From NCBI RefSeq assembly GCF_011046555.1, contig NZ_CP049246.1, positions 1,860,001 to 1,924,000 on the forward strand: a stretch of DNA of 64,000 nt, read 5' to 3'. This document shows positions 55,246 through 64,000 of this stretch, one piece after another; position 1 is the first letter of the stretch, and the number at the start of each line of letters is the position of its first letter. The stretch comes from Sphingobacterium lactis. Its GTDB lineage: Bacteria > Bacteroidota > Bacteroidia > Sphingobacteriales > Sphingobacteriaceae. The notes beneath the pieces are model-generated. The model had not been told where the DNA came from. It was given only the letters and a program-made list of their open reading frames with translations, and made no database searches. The position numbers and the translations under genes were made by a program.

Positions 55246-56127
55246 TTATTTCAATCGCCAGGAAAGAATCCGACTGATCTTGTTGCCCTGTGTCATCTGC
55301 GTCACCTTGACTTCAGGTGTCTTGTGATACTCAAGAATGGCCTTCAGCGGCTTGATATTGTCCTTGTCCGAAACCAGTACGGAACATAGTCCGATCTGAT
55401 CGCGGAAATCAAAACTTTCATAGATCATCTGGCTGATGAATTTCTTTTCCCCTCCTGGATACCACAGCTCATTGGACAGGCCTAGGAAATTGGAACTGGT
55501 GCTTTCTTCTTCCTTGTGGAGCTTTTGGTTCTTCCGGATAATGGTCTGTCTGTAATCGTCGCGCGATTTAAAGAATGGCGGGTTGCACATCACACCATGG
55601 ATATATTCTCCTGGTTTGATGATGCCTTTGAAAATGTGCGCCGTATCTTCCTGATGCCGCAAGTCAATGGCCTTCTTCAAGAAACTGTTCTTTGTGATTA
55701 ATCCATGTGCATGCTGCAGGGAAGGAATATGTGTATCGGTGGCAATAAATTTCCAATCGTACTCCTGATGGCCCAAAATGGGATAGATTAAACTTGATCC
55801 CGTTCCGATATCAAGGATGGTGATGTCTTTGTTCTTCTGTACTCCCAAAAGGTCTGCCAAGTGGTGGATATAGTTTAACCTTCCCGGTATGGAAGGGCAG
55901 AGGCTCTTTTCCAGGATACTCCAGTTTTTGATGGCAAATCCCGTTTCCAATAGGGCTTTATTCAGTAAGAATACCGCTTCATGGTCCCGAAAGGGGATGG
56001 TTTGCCGCTCATCGGGCGTCAGCACAATGTGCTTTTTCAAACTTGGAACTTGTCGGCTTAACTTTTTGAAATCGTATTCCGTGTTAAACTTATTCCGTGG
56101 GTGCAGGTTTTTTGAGTTTTTTTCCAT
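55246..56127 (-). CDS. rlmF: 23S rRNA (adenine1618-N6)-methyltransferase RlmF
   Basis: 293 residues from the ATG at 56127 (an upstream ATG at 56145 would sit in the promoter box). Motifs: GTGSSLIYPILG (SAM-binding) and CNPPFFKSRDD, the NPPF active-site motif of N6-adenine methyltransferases. N-terminal LHPRNKFNTEYDFKKL and HVLTPDE-like segments match RlmF. It methylates A1618 of 23S rRNA. Confidence 0.9.
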   Translation of the reverse strand: MEKNSKNLHPRNKFNTEYDFKKLSRQVPSLKKHIVLTPDERQTIPFRDHEAVFLLNKALLETGFAIKNWSILEKSLCPSIPGRLNYIHHLADLLGVQKNKDITILDIGTGSSLIYPILGHQEYDWKFIATDTHIPSLQHAHGLITKNSFLKKAIDLRHQEDTAHIFKGIIKPGEYIHGVMCNPPFFKSRDDYRQTIIRKNQKLHKEEESTSSNFLGLSNELWYPGGEKKFISQMIYESFDFRDQIGLCSVLVSDKDNIKPLKAILEYHKTPEVKVTQMTQGNKISRILSWRLK

Positions 56128-56142
56128 TATTTTTACAATACA

Positions 56143-56150
56143 CAAAGATA
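56143..56150 (-). promoter_or_regulatory. rlmF promoter
   Basis: TATCTTTG on the minus strand, a perfect TAnnTTTG, 15 nt before the ATG at 56127. It supports that start. Confidence 0.5.
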
Positions 56151-56166
56151 CCTATTAATATATAAA

Positions 56167-57768
56167 ATGATTGAATCTAGCATATTATTAGTCATGGCAC
56201 TCTTCTTTTTTATGGCCATGCTATTTGTCGTATCCCAACGTTTCAAGATTTCATATCCCATTTTACTGGTTGTGGGCGGGCTAGCGATATCATTTATTCC
56301 AGGTATGCCGCAGATCAGCATCAACCCCGATATGGTTTTCCTGGTTTTTCTGCCGCCGCTTTTATTTGAGGCCGCTTGGTATACCTCCTGGAATAGCTTC
56401 TGGAGGAATAGACGCTCCATCCTGACGATGGGATTTGGGCTGGTATTTGTCACTTCCCTGGCGGTAGCTTATATCTCCGTCAGTCTGATCCCTGGATTTA
56501 CCTTGGCGCTGGGCTTCCTGTTGGGAGGTATTATATCCCCTCCAGATGCCGTTGCCGCCACTTCGGTACTCAAGGATGTCAATATTCCCAAACGCGGCAT
56601 CACCCTCTTGGAAGGGGAAAGTTTGGTCAATGACGCTGCTTCCCTGACTGTCTTCAGGATGGCACTGGCTGTGATCATGACCGGCGCCTTTACGATGCAG
56701 GAAGCCGTGGTCGGATTCTTTACCCTAGCGGTGATGGGGATTTTTGTCGGACTGGTCATTGGTCATATCCTGTATTTTTTCTTACGCTATATTGCGAAAT
56801 CATCCAGCATTACCACGCCCATCACCCTGATCGCTCCCTATATTATGTATATCGTGGCAGAACATTTCGAATGGTCCGGTGTCCTGGCTGTAGTTTCAGG
56901 TGGATTATTCTTATCGTTCCGCTCCAAGGATTACATGAATTACCACACCCGGATTCAGGCAACCGAAGTCTGGGAAACCGTGGCCTTCCTGCTCAATGGT
57001 TTTGTCTTTATCCTGATCGGGTTGGAGCTTCCCATAATTATAGAAGGCATTGAATCGGTTTCCAAAGAATGGGCACTCAATATTGCTCTGATCATCACGG
57101 GTGCCATAATCGTGGTGCGTATTGGCTTTATTTATGCGGCATCCTATATTCCTTACCTGCTATCCAAAAAAATCCGACGGAAGGAAGGTCATCCTGGCTG
57201 GAAGATGCCGCTTGTGCTGGGGTGGGCTGGCATGCGTGGGGTCGTATCCTTGGCATCGGCATTGGCCATTCCCATCTACCTGACCAACGGACAACATTTC
57301 CCGCACAGAAACCTGATCCTGTTCATCACCTTCGTAGTGATCTTGATAACGCTGGTCGTGCAGGGCTTAAGTCTGCCATGGCTCATAAAAGCCGTGAAAT
57401 TAGAGGGCAATTCCGAGGAGCTTCCTGAGGAAGCACAGATTGAGGCGATTCGATATCGCCTAGTTAAGGAGGAAATGAAAGTTTTGCAGACCAAATATGC
57501 CAAAGAATTGGAAGAGAGCAACACCCTCAAGGCAATCAATCTACAATTGAAGCGCAGTTTGGAAGCAACGGCAACAAACCTCAGCAGTGAGGCGAAGATC
57601 AAACTGGCAAACGAACGTGGTCTTTATAAAAAAGTGATGCAGGATCTCATCGATGTCCGAAGGAAAATTATTTACGACATGGTGGCCGAGAAAATTTATG
57701 ATGAATCCGTATTGCGGTCTCTCGAGCATAATCTGGACCTGGAAGAGTCCCGATTGAACCGAAAATAA
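56167..57768 (+). CDS. Monovalent cation:proton antiporter (CPA1 family)
   Basis: 533 residues with about 12 membrane spans in the first 420. The CPA1 ion-binding motif is GESLVNDAASLTVF (Asn-Asp). Further family blocks are FLPPLLFEAAWYTSW, GGIISPPDAVAATSVL and GWAGMRGVVSLASALAIP. A cytoplasmic helical tail of about 110 residues follows. It exchanges Na+ or K+ for protons at the inner membrane. It is divergent from rlmF and is followed by a small lipoprotein. Confidence 0.92.
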   Translation: MIESSILLVMALFFFMAMLFVVSQRFKISYPILLVVGGLAISFIPGMPQISINPDMVFLVFLPPLLFEAAWYTSWNSFWRNRRSILTMGFGLVFVTSLAVAYISVSLIPGFTLALGFLLGGIISPPDAVAATSVLKDVNIPKRGITLLEGESLVNDAASLTVFRMALAVIMTGAFTMQEAVVGFFTLAVMGIFVGLVIGHILYFFLRYIAKSSSITTPITLIAPYIMYIVAEHFEWSGVLAVVSGGLFLSFRSKDYMNYHTRIQATEVWETVAFLLNGFVFILIGLELPIIIEGIESVSKEWALNIALIITGAIIVVRIGFIYAASYIPYLLSKKIRRKEGHPGWKMPLVLGWAGMRGVVSLASALAIPIYLTNGQHFPHRNLILFITFVVILITLVVQGLSLPWLIKAVKLEGNSEELPEEAQIEAIRYRLVKEEMKVLQTKYAKELEESNTLKAINLQLKRSLEATATNLSSEAKIKLANERGLYKKVMQDLIDVRRKIIYDMVAEKIYDESVLRSLEHNLDLEESRLNRK

Positions 57769-57823
57769 ATCGGGAAAAGCTATGGAATCTGGAGGTAGAA
57801 AGCATCCTATTACAAATGTTGCT

Positions 57824-58423
57824 ATGAAAAGATTCGCCCTATATATTTTGGTCATTACCTGCATTCTTGCCTGTCGGCACAACAAACCTGGGCGGGCAAT
57901 GGAAGGAATGTACCTGCTCCACGAAATTTTCCCGACGTATTCCTATATGGACTTTGCCTACAATGATATCATTCTTTCGGTCATTGAGCAGGACAGTGCA
58001 CGGTTTTCCAAAATGAAGGCCGATGTCAAGTTCCTGAAACCTACGCTCTCCAATTGGTTTCCAGCGAATGTGCCTAGACATCCATCACAGGAGATCAGGT
58101 TCACTCAAAAAATGAAATGGGTAAACAGCCTGTTGCCGGGAAGTGCCCAAGATTCCGTATCGTACCTTTCCCAGGCCATGCGCACCGATCAGGTATTCCT
58201 TAGCCAAGCTGTTCAGGCAAAATTCAACGGTCGGGCCATGCCGATCCAAGGCGCTAAAAAAGTAGTCAAATATGCCTTTGGCGTGCCAATCCTAAACGCT
58301 GATGGAAATCGGGCGGTTTTGGTTTCGGAGATGTTCACGCCACATGGCGAACACGTCTATTATGCCTTGGAAAAGACAGATGGAAAGTGGAAAATCACGG
58401 CCTTTCGTTACTTCTTTGTCTAA
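57824..58423 (+). CDS. Secreted lipoprotein, function unknown
   Basis: 199 residues from the ATG at 57824, chosen because it opens the signal MKRFALYILVITCILACRHN. An ATG at 57782 adds 14 non-signal residues. The mature protein has no motif I recognise. The C-terminal part (ALEKTDGKWKITAFRYFFV) resembles the end of small NTF2-like or DUF4440-type domains, but that is uncertain. It follows the antiporter closely, so co-transcription is likely. Confidence 0.55.
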   Translation: MKRFALYILVITCILACRHNKPGRAMEGMYLLHEIFPTYSYMDFAYNDIILSVIEQDSARFSKMKADVKFLKPTLSNWFPANVPRHPSQEIRFTQKMKWVNSLLPGSAQDSVSYLSQAMRTDQVFLSQAVQAKFNGRAMPIQGAKKVVKYAFGVPILNADGNRAVLVSEMFTPHGEHVYYALEKTDGKWKITAFRYFFV

Positions 58424-58430
58424 GCAATCA

Positions 58431-59291
58431 TTACTTTGGACGTAGTTCTTTTATGTACCTCATGATGTTTTCTGCTTTTTCAGTGGGATAGAGGTAGTTC
58501 ATACGTGCTGCAGTAGTTTTTGCGATGCTATGAAAGGTATGCAGGAGTTCCAGGGTGGCATCCCAATTCTGGGCAAGGGATGAGGCAGCAAAAGTATCCT
58601 GCAATGCATTCCATTCCCCATCGTCCAGAAAGTTCTTGAAAAGACGCCCGTATTTGTTGGTGGTCACCTTCCATCCATTCCGACTCCCCACATACCACTC
58701 TACCATAGGGATGACATATTCCACCCGGATGATCTTTTCCAACATGAATTTGAAGTAAAACAGATCTCCGCGGATCAGGCATTTGGGGAGATAGGTCACA
58801 TCCCACCAGAAGTCTTCAACCACTTCATTGAATGATTCTTCTGTCGGCTTCTTGATAATACTTACCTGATGGCTTGGCGGTTGTATCCCTTCGGTCAGGT
58901 TATCCTTGTCGGCGAGGACGATATAGCCGATATCCCAGTCCTCGGGCAGTTTTTCCGCTGTCACCTCCGCGCGAAATTGAGCTGTGGAATACAACTTAAA
59001 ATCCACTTTCACGGTGTCCCAATATTGCACCATTTTCATGGCATGTTTATCGGCAAATGCGCTTGCATCCTCCTCATAATAATTCAGTACATCCCCAAAG
59101 GCATCCAACCAAGAGCTGTCGCGCATATATTTGTCCACATCGGAAAAAACCAGCTCGATATCCAGATCACTAAAGTCATCGACTGGGGCCAAGGGATTCA
59201 CCAGGGAGCTGGTCAGCAACGCTGCTCGGATATCGGCATTGTCGGCAATCCAATTCTTGATTTGCTGAAGTTTCTCATCACGTGCCTGCAT
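58431..59291 (-). CDS. ANT(6)-like aminoglycoside nucleotidyltransferase family protein
   Basis: 286 residues. The N-terminal nucleotidyltransferase motif is recognisable: LLTSSLVNPLAPVDDFSDLD, with the two metal-binding Asp of the DxD type (DLDIE). Later KVDFKLYSTAQF and a helical C-terminal domain match AadE/ANT(6) proteins, which adenylylate streptomycin. This copy lies in ordinary chromosome beside purL with no mobile-element sequence around it. Whether it gives resistance, or has a housekeeping role, cannot be told. Confidence 0.82.
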   Translation of the reverse strand: MQARDEKLQQIKNWIADNADIRAALLTSSLVNPLAPVDDFSDLDIELVFSDVDKYMRDSSWLDAFGDVLNYYEEDASAFADKHAMKMVQYWDTVKVDFKLYSTAQFRAEVTAEKLPEDWDIGYIVLADKDNLTEGIQPPSHQVSIIKKPTEESFNEVVEDFWWDVTYLPKCLIRGDLFYFKFMLEKIIRVEYVIPMVEWYVGSRNGWKVTTNKYGRLFKNFLDDGEWNALQDTFAASSLAQNWDATLELLHTFHSIAKTTAARMNYLYPTEKAENIMRYIKELRPK

Positions 59292-59320
59292 AATATTGGT
59301 GTTTAAGAAATCAATATAAT

Positions 59321-59356
59321 AAAAAATCCCAATGGCGGTGCCATCGGGATTTTTTA
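59321..59356 (-). terminator. Terminator after purL
   Basis: On the minus strand AAAAAATCCCGATGGC / GCCATTGGGATTTTTT is a 16-bp stem with one mismatch and a 4-nt loop, 22 bp after the purL stop. Confidence 0.85.
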
Positions 59357-59377
59357 CAACTGTTATGTTATTCCAAC

Positions 59378-62300
59378 TTATTTGCTTTGATTTTCAATCC
59401 ACTCACGGGCATTGACAAAGGCTTCCAACCATGGTGTAACCTCATCTTTGCGACCGTCAGGGTAATTTGCCCAGTTCCATTGGAAAGTGGAACGCTCAAT
59501 ATGTGGCATGGTTACCAAATGGCGACCTGTTTTATCACACAGCATAGCTGTGTTGTAATCGGCTCCATTCGGGCTGTGCGGATATTCAGCATAGGCATAT
59601 TTCGCGACGATATTGTACTGGTCCTCAGCCTCCGGTAGGTTGAACTTTCCTTCACCGTTCGAAACCCATACCCCAAGGGTAGTACCTGCAAGCGTAGAGA
59701 GCATAATGGAATTATTCTCCTGAACTTTAACGGATACGAAGTTGGATTCGTGTTTCTGAGAAGTATTGTGCAACATCTTGCCGTGCACCTTGTGCTCCGG
59801 ATTGATCAATTCCAATTCCATGAACAACTGACATCCATTACAGATACCAACGGAAAGGGTATCCGGGCGTGCATAAAAATTCTCCAGGGCTTTCTTCGCT
59901 TTTTCATTGTAAAGAAATGCGCCGGCCCATCCTTTGGCTGAACCAAGAACATCTGAATTGGAGAATCCACCTACGGCACCGATAAACTGGATGTCCTCCA
60001 GCGTCTCACGGCCGGAGATTAAGTCCGTCATGTGAACATCCTTCACGTCAAATCCCGCAAGGTACATGGCATTTGCCATCTCACGTTCCGAGTTGGAACC
60101 CTTTTCACGAAGGATTGCCGCTTTAGGTCTAGGTTTGCTTGAATCGATCGTTGGTTTTTTACCTGTAAAGTGTGCCGGGAATTCGAAACGCAACGGCTGG
60201 TTCTTGTAGTTCTTGTAGCGTTCTTCGGCAGTACCGTTTTTCGATTGCTTCTGATCCAATAGGAAAGAGGTTTTGAACCAAATGTCACGGCTCTCTTCCA
60301 CTTGGAACGTAAAGGAGTCTGCATGGTTTGCAATGGTAATTTCATTTCCGGAAATTGCCTCTCCAATCTTCACTGCTTCGACACCTGCAGCTTGCATAGC
60401 CGATTCGAATGCATTGTTATCTTTTGCTTGGAGCACCAAGCCGATGTTTTCGTTGAACAAAGCCTTAACGGAGTCCGTTTCCTGCAATGGAGAAAGATCG
60501 TAATTTGCTGCAAGATCCACATCCGCAAAACACATCTCCAATAGCGTCGTGATCAAACCTCCAGAACCAATATCGTGACCTGCAACGATCTGATCTGCTT
60601 TGATCAATTCTTGAACTGTGTTAAAGGCTGTCTTGAAATAGTTCGCGTCCTGGATGGAAGGAACTTCCGATCCCACTTTATTTAAGATCTGCGCGAAGGA
60701 CGATCCGCCCAATTTAAAGCGATCCTTCGACAGGTTGATGTAGTAAATGGAGCCTGCATCTTTTTTCAGTACCGGTTCCACCACTTTCGTGATATCTGTA
60801 CAGTTTCCGCCGGCAGAGATGATGACAGTACCCGGAGCAATGACATGCTCACCGTTCGGGTATTTCTGCTTCATGGATAGGGAATCCTTACCCGTTGGGA
60901 TATTGATGCCCAACGCAATGGCAAAGTCCGAACAAGCTTTTACGGCAGCATATAAGCGTGCATCTTCTCCTTCGTTGTTACATGCCCACATCCAGTTTGC
61001 CGATAGGGAAATACCTGCCAAGCCGTTGATGATCGGTGCAAAAACAATATTGGATAGTGCTTCGCCCATGGCGTTGCGTGAACCAGCAGCGGGATCAACC
61101 AACGCCGTTAGAGGCGAGTGCCCAACTGTAGTAGCAATACCTTCAGTCGATTTATAATCCAGGGCCATCACCCCAACGTTGTTCAATGGCAGTTGCAATG
61201 GTCCAACACACTGTTGTTTGGCAACGCGGCCACCAACACAACGGTCCACTTTATTGGTCAACCAATCTTTCGCCGCAACTGCTTCCAGTTGCAGGACTTG
61301 GTTAACGTAAGTAGGGATGTCTTGGCTCGTATAGGAAAGGTCAGCGTATGTACGGTTAACCTTCTTGTCGTTCATGATGGTCTTCGGCGATGAACCGAAG
61401 AAATCTTCCAGCGCATAGTCCATCGGTTTCTCACCTGTAGTTTTCGATTCAAAGGTGAATCGGTGGTCGCCGGTCACATCACCAACGGCATACATCGGTG
61501 CTCTTTCCCGGTCAGCTACAGTTTTCAACGTCTCGATATCCTCTTTGGCAATTACCAAGCCCATGCGTTCTTGGGATTCATTACCGATGATTTCTTTTGC
61601 CGATAGGGTAGGGTCTCCAACCGGAAGTTTGTCCAGGTCGATCAAACCGCCTGTATCTTCTACCAATTCAGATAGACAGTTCAGGTGACCGCCTGCACCG
61701 TGGTCATGAATGGATACGATTGGGTTGTTTTCGCTTTCCACAAAGGCACGAATGGCATTTGCGGCACGCTTCTGCATCTCTGGATTTGAACGTTGGATGG
61801 CATTCAGCTCAATTCCCGATCCGAATGCGCCGGTGTCCGCAGAAGATACTGCTGCACCACCCATACCGATCCGGTAGTTCTCGCCACCCAGGATAACGAT
61901 CTTGTCGCCAGTCTGTGGCTCATGCTTCTTGGCTTGGCTCAATTTACCATAGCCAATACCACCAGCTTGCATAATAACTTTATCGTAGCCCAATTTACGT
62001 CCATCCTCTTCGTGTTCGAAGGTAAGGACGGAACCCGTAATCAAAGGTTGTCCAAATTTATTTCCGAAATCCGAAGCGCCATTGGATGCCTTGATCAGGA
62101 TATCCAAAGGTGTTTGATAAAGCCATTCACGCTCCTGCATTCCTTTTTCCCAAGGGCGATCCTGTAAAAGTCTGGAATAGGCGGTCATGTAGATTGCCGT
62201 TCCAGCCAATGGTAAAGCACCCTGGCCACCAGCAAGGCGGTCACGGATTTCACCACCCGATCCTGTCGCCGCGCCGGAGAATGGTTCAACCGTGGTCGGG

Positions 62301-63052
62301 AAATTGTGGGTCTCCGCTTTAAGGGAAATCACGGAATCAAACTCTTTCTCCGCATAGAAGTCCGGTTTGTCCGCAGTTTTCGGTGCAAATTGCGTAACAC
62401 GTGGCCCCTTGATAAAGGCTACGTTATCTTTATAGGCAGACACAATCTGGTTGGGATTGGTCTCCGATGTCTTCTTGATCAGTTTGAATAGGGAAGTAGG
62501 TTGCTCCTCGCCATCGATAACGAATGTACCGTTAAAGATTTTGTGGCGGCAGTGTTCCGAATTGGCTTGGGAGAAGGCAAAAACCTCAGAATCTGTAAGT
62601 TTTCGACCGATTTTATCCGACAGGTTATTCAGATAATCCACCTCTTCAGCGCTTAATGCCAACCCTTCGGATTGGTTATAGGCCTGAATGTCGTCGATAT
62701 CCATAATCGGCTCCGGAGAGATGTTGATCGTAAACATATCCTGTGTTAGGGCCGAGAATTTCTGGGACACCATCGGATCGAAATCCGAGAAATCGGCAGC
62801 CACTTGCTGGAACTCCTCAATGCGGATAATCCCTTCGATCCCCATGTTCTGGGTAATCTCCACGGCATTGGTACTCCATGGTGTAACCATGGCTGCACGT
62901 GGGCCAACATAACTGTCGTTAAGGGTCAGCTCATCTTGTTTCTTGGCATTGCCAAACAGCCAGTTTAATTTGGAAATATCGTCGGTTGATAGCTCTTTTT
63001 GGGTTTGAACAGCGTAAGCAATGTTCAATGGGTTCACGAAGAAATGAATCAT
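59378..63052 (-). CDS. purL: Phosphoribosylformylglycinamidine synthase (large, single-chain)
   Basis: Fourth step of purine synthesis: FGAR to FGAM with glutamine and ATP. It has 1224 residues, the size of the one-chain enzyme (E. coli has 1295). The N-terminal PurS-like part is followed by FGAM-synthetase domains (HNFPTTVEPFSGAATGSGGE with EIRDRLAGGQG; SIHDHGAGGHLNCLSELVED). The class I glutaminase has the catalytic Cys in SVGICNGCQLFME and His-Glu in TMPHIERSTFQWNW. All motifs are present. Not next to other pur genes here. It has its own promoter and terminator. Confidence 0.96.
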   Translation of the reverse strand: MIHFFVNPLNIAYAVQTQKELSTDDISKLNWLFGNAKKQDELTLNDSYVGPRAAMVTPWSTNAVEITQNMGIEGIIRIEEFQQVAADFSDFDPMVSQKFSALTQDMFTINISPEPIMDIDDIQAYNQSEGLALSAEEVDYLNNLSDKIGRKLTDSEVFAFSQANSEHCRHKIFNGTFVIDGEEQPTSLFKLIKKTSETNPNQIVSAYKDNVAFIKGPRVTQFAPKTADKPDFYAEKEFDSVISLKAETHNFPTTVEPFSGAATGSGGEIRDRLAGGQGALPLAGTAIYMTAYSRLLQDRPWEKGMQEREWLYQTPLDILIKASNGASDFGNKFGQPLITGSVLTFEHEEDGRKLGYDKVIMQAGGIGYGKLSQAKKHEPQTGDKIVILGGENYRIGMGGAAVSSADTGAFGSGIELNAIQRSNPEMQKRAANAIRAFVESENNPIVSIHDHGAGGHLNCLSELVEDTGGLIDLDKLPVGDPTLSAKEIIGNESQERMGLVIAKEDIETLKTVADRERAPMYAVGDVTGDHRFTFESKTTGEKPMDYALEDFFGSSPKTIMNDKKVNRTYADLSYTSQDIPTYVNQVLQLEAVAAKDWLTNKVDRCVGGRVAKQQCVGPLQLPLNNVGVMALDYKSTEGIATTVGHSPLTALVDPAAGSRNAMGEALSNIVFAPIINGLAGISLSANWMWACNNEGEDARLYAAVKACSDFAIALGINIPTGKDSLSMKQKYPNGEHVIAPGTVIISAGGNCTDITKVVEPVLKKDAGSIYYINLSKDRFKLGGSSFAQILNKVGSEVPSIQDANYFKTAFNTVQELIKADQIVAGHDIGSGGLITTLLEMCFADVDLAANYDLSPLQETDSVKALFNENIGLVLQAKDNNAFESAMQAAGVEAVKIGEAISGNEITIANHADSFTFQVEESRDIWFKTSFLLDQKQSKNGTAEERYKNYKNQPLRFEFPAHFTGKKPTIDSSKPRPKAAILREKGSNSEREMANAMYLAGFDVKDVHMTDLISGRETLEDIQFIGAVGGFSNSDVLGSAKGWAGAFLYNEKAKKALENFYARPDTLSVGICNGCQLFMELELINPEHKVHGKMLHNTSQKHESNFVSVKVQENNSIMLSTLAGTTLGVWVSNGEGKFNLPEAEDQYNIVAKYAYAEYPHSPNGADYNTAMLCDKTGRHLVTMPHIERSTFQWNWANYPDGRKDEVTPWLEAFVNAREWIENQSK

Positions 63053-63065
63053 TTTTATAGTGAAT

Positions 63066-63103
63066 TTGAAGGTCCTTCAATTATTCCGCAAAGTTACGGA
63101 ATA
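63066..63103 (-). promoter_or_regulatory. purL promoter flanked and followed by palindromes
   Basis: The minus-strand box TAACTTTG (63096-63089) is a perfect TAnnTTTG. It is enclosed exactly by TATTCCG and CGGAATA, a perfect 7-bp inverted repeat. A second palindrome, TTGAAGG-A-CCTTCAA (63080-63066), lies just downstream at the expected transcript start. Both are placed where a repressor would block polymerase. The binding protein is unknown. Confidence 0.5.
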
Positions 63104-63210
63104 TTTTCACAATAAATGGGGTATGGAAAGTTTCTTTTTGTCAGGTTAAAGCCTTTTTTCCGGCAATGTGAGCGGCTTTCCCTAAAATGTGATTTCTCGC
63201 TTCAAAATAC

Positions 63211-63218
63211 TACATTTG
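63211..63218 (+). promoter_or_regulatory. Promoter of the YbbR-like gene (leaderless type)
   Basis: TACATTTG, a perfect TAnnTTTG, ends 4 nt before the ATG at 63223. Confidence 0.45.
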
Positions 63219-63222
63219 TAGC

Positions 63223-64000
63223 ATGGCTTTAAGGCGAATTAACAAGACCCAGCGGCGGAAATTGTCCATTTTCCTGCGCTGTATCATTATCTCATTTTTA
63301 GCTTGGACACTGTTTGCTATTTCCAGTGATTACAATTTCACGAAAAAGGCAAGCATGACCTATGTTAATTTGCCCGAGAACAAAGCCTTTCACCCCCTGC
63401 AGTCCGATACGGTAACGGTAAATATAAAAATGTCCGGCTGGAAGGTCTTCATGGAAAGACTGCGGCCCGATACAGCAAAGATCCAGGTCGACCTCAGTGG
63501 ACTGAAATCCCGAAATTTCATTGTCTTCGGCAACCAGATCGGTTTTATTAACCGCCAGTTTCCTGGAGATAAACAAGTGGTCGGCGTCTCTCCAGACACC
63601 CTATATTTTGATTTCTCCAAGCAGACCCAGCGCAAGGTGCCCGTTAAAGCGGTGCAGAATCTTACCTTTCAGCGCCAGTATGGTGTCATAGGTGCAACGC
63701 GCACCGTGCCTGAATATGTGACGATCACCGGACCGTTGGAAGACGTGGCCAGTATTGAATACCTCGAAACCGATACCATCAAAGGGAAAGACGTAAATAC
63801 CGATGTGCGTACCGTAGCTTACCTCAACAAGCAGCAACGGACCAATATCACCATCTATCCGACCTTTGCCGAAGTTATCATCCCGGTAGGGGAAATGACA
63901 GAGAAGATTATCGAATTGCCGATCAAAGTCGAAAACAGCAAGGGGGTGACCTCGGTCCGCGTTTTGCCGAGTAAGGTCAAAGCGACCATCCTGCTTGCCG
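63223..64000 (+). CDS. YbbR-like domain protein, N-terminal part (runs off the window)
   Basis: About 259 residues are visible from MALRRINKTQRRKLSIFLRC, with no stop before the window ends. One membrane span (about 17-36, ISFLAWTLFAISS) is followed by an extracytoplasmic part with beta-rich YbbR-like repeats: VNIKMSGWKVFME, FDFSKQTQRKVPVKAVQN, VTITGPLEDVASI, PTFAEVIIPVGEM. YbbR-type proteins accompany the diadenylate cyclase CdaA in Firmicutes. In Bacteroidota they sit in various places, so the role here is an inference. Confidence 0.7.
   Translation, partial: MALRRINKTQRRKLSIFLRCIIISFLAWTLFAISSDYNFTKKASMTYVNLPENKAFHPLQSDTVTVNIKMSGWKVFMERLRPDTAKIQVDLSGLKSRNFIVFGNQIGFINRQFPGDKQVVGVSPDTLYFDFSKQTQRKVPVKAVQNLTFQRQYGVIGATRTVPEYVTITGPLEDVASIEYLETDTIKGKDVNTDVRTVAYLNKQQRTNITIYPTFAEVIIPVGEMTEKIIELPIKVENSKGVTSVRVLPSKVKATILLA

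Noticed and set aside
58431..59291. Acquired antibiotic-resistance cassette
   Set aside because: No integrase, transposase, attC-like site or base-composition shift is seen around the nucleotidyltransferase gene.

Overview
The window is a 64 kb piece of a Bacteroidota chromosome, most likely from the Sphingobacterium/Pedobacter group (Sphingobacteriaceae). The evidence is the long NusB, paired DUF3857 proteins, FecI/FecR/TonB-receptor signalling modules with an STN domain, lipoprotein signals, and many promoters with the Bacteroidota -7 box TAnnTTTG. Most of it is ordinary housekeeping chromosome. I see no phage, insertion sequence, integron or CRISPR array.

Layout. 1-5.5 kb: the 5' end of valS, a translationally coupled pair of LTA-synthase-like membrane phosphotransferases, and a convergent beta-barrel protein. 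5.6-9.6 kb: sucA-sucB (2-oxoglutarate dehydrogenase E1/E2). 9.8-14.1 kb: a DASH-type cryptochrome/photolyase, a divergent YbjT-like reductase and a UbiD decarboxylase. 14.05-16.2 kb: a 311-bp inverted-repeat element, then an M60 peptidase lipoprotein gene broken by one in-frame TAG. 16.6-20.5 kb: asnB, a YhhN lysoplasmalogenase-like protein and an amino-acid permease. 20.8-21.0 kb: a frameshifted remnant of a DUF1963 gene.

21.1-36.4 kb is the most unusual part. An ECF sigma factor, a FecR anti-sigma factor and an STN-containing TonB receptor are followed by two large lipoproteins, three two-domain fasciclin lipoproteins and a second, Oar-like TonB receptor. All are on one strand, and the last seven are nearly touching. 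This looks like a signal-regulated outer-membrane system without a SusD, built around fasciclin lipoproteins.

36.6-46.4 kb: feoA-feoB-Cys-rich protein (iron uptake) divergent from a MarR regulator, a ZIP metal transporter and PAP2 phosphatase pair, glmM, two secreted orphan proteins, a SRPBCC membrane protein, rplU-rpmA and tRNA-Ala(GGC). 46.4-52.2 kb: two tandem DUF3857/transglutaminase-like proteins and an ABC exporter. 52.3-64 kb: a leucine-dehydrogenase-family protein lacking its catalytic lysine, nusB, a DUF1573 lipoprotein, yajC, rlmF, a CPA1 antiporter, a small lipoprotein, an ANT(6)-like nucleotidyltransferase, purL with a palindrome-rich promoter, and the start of a YbbR-like gene that runs off the end.

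Family assignments come from reading protein sequence by eye. No database search was run.
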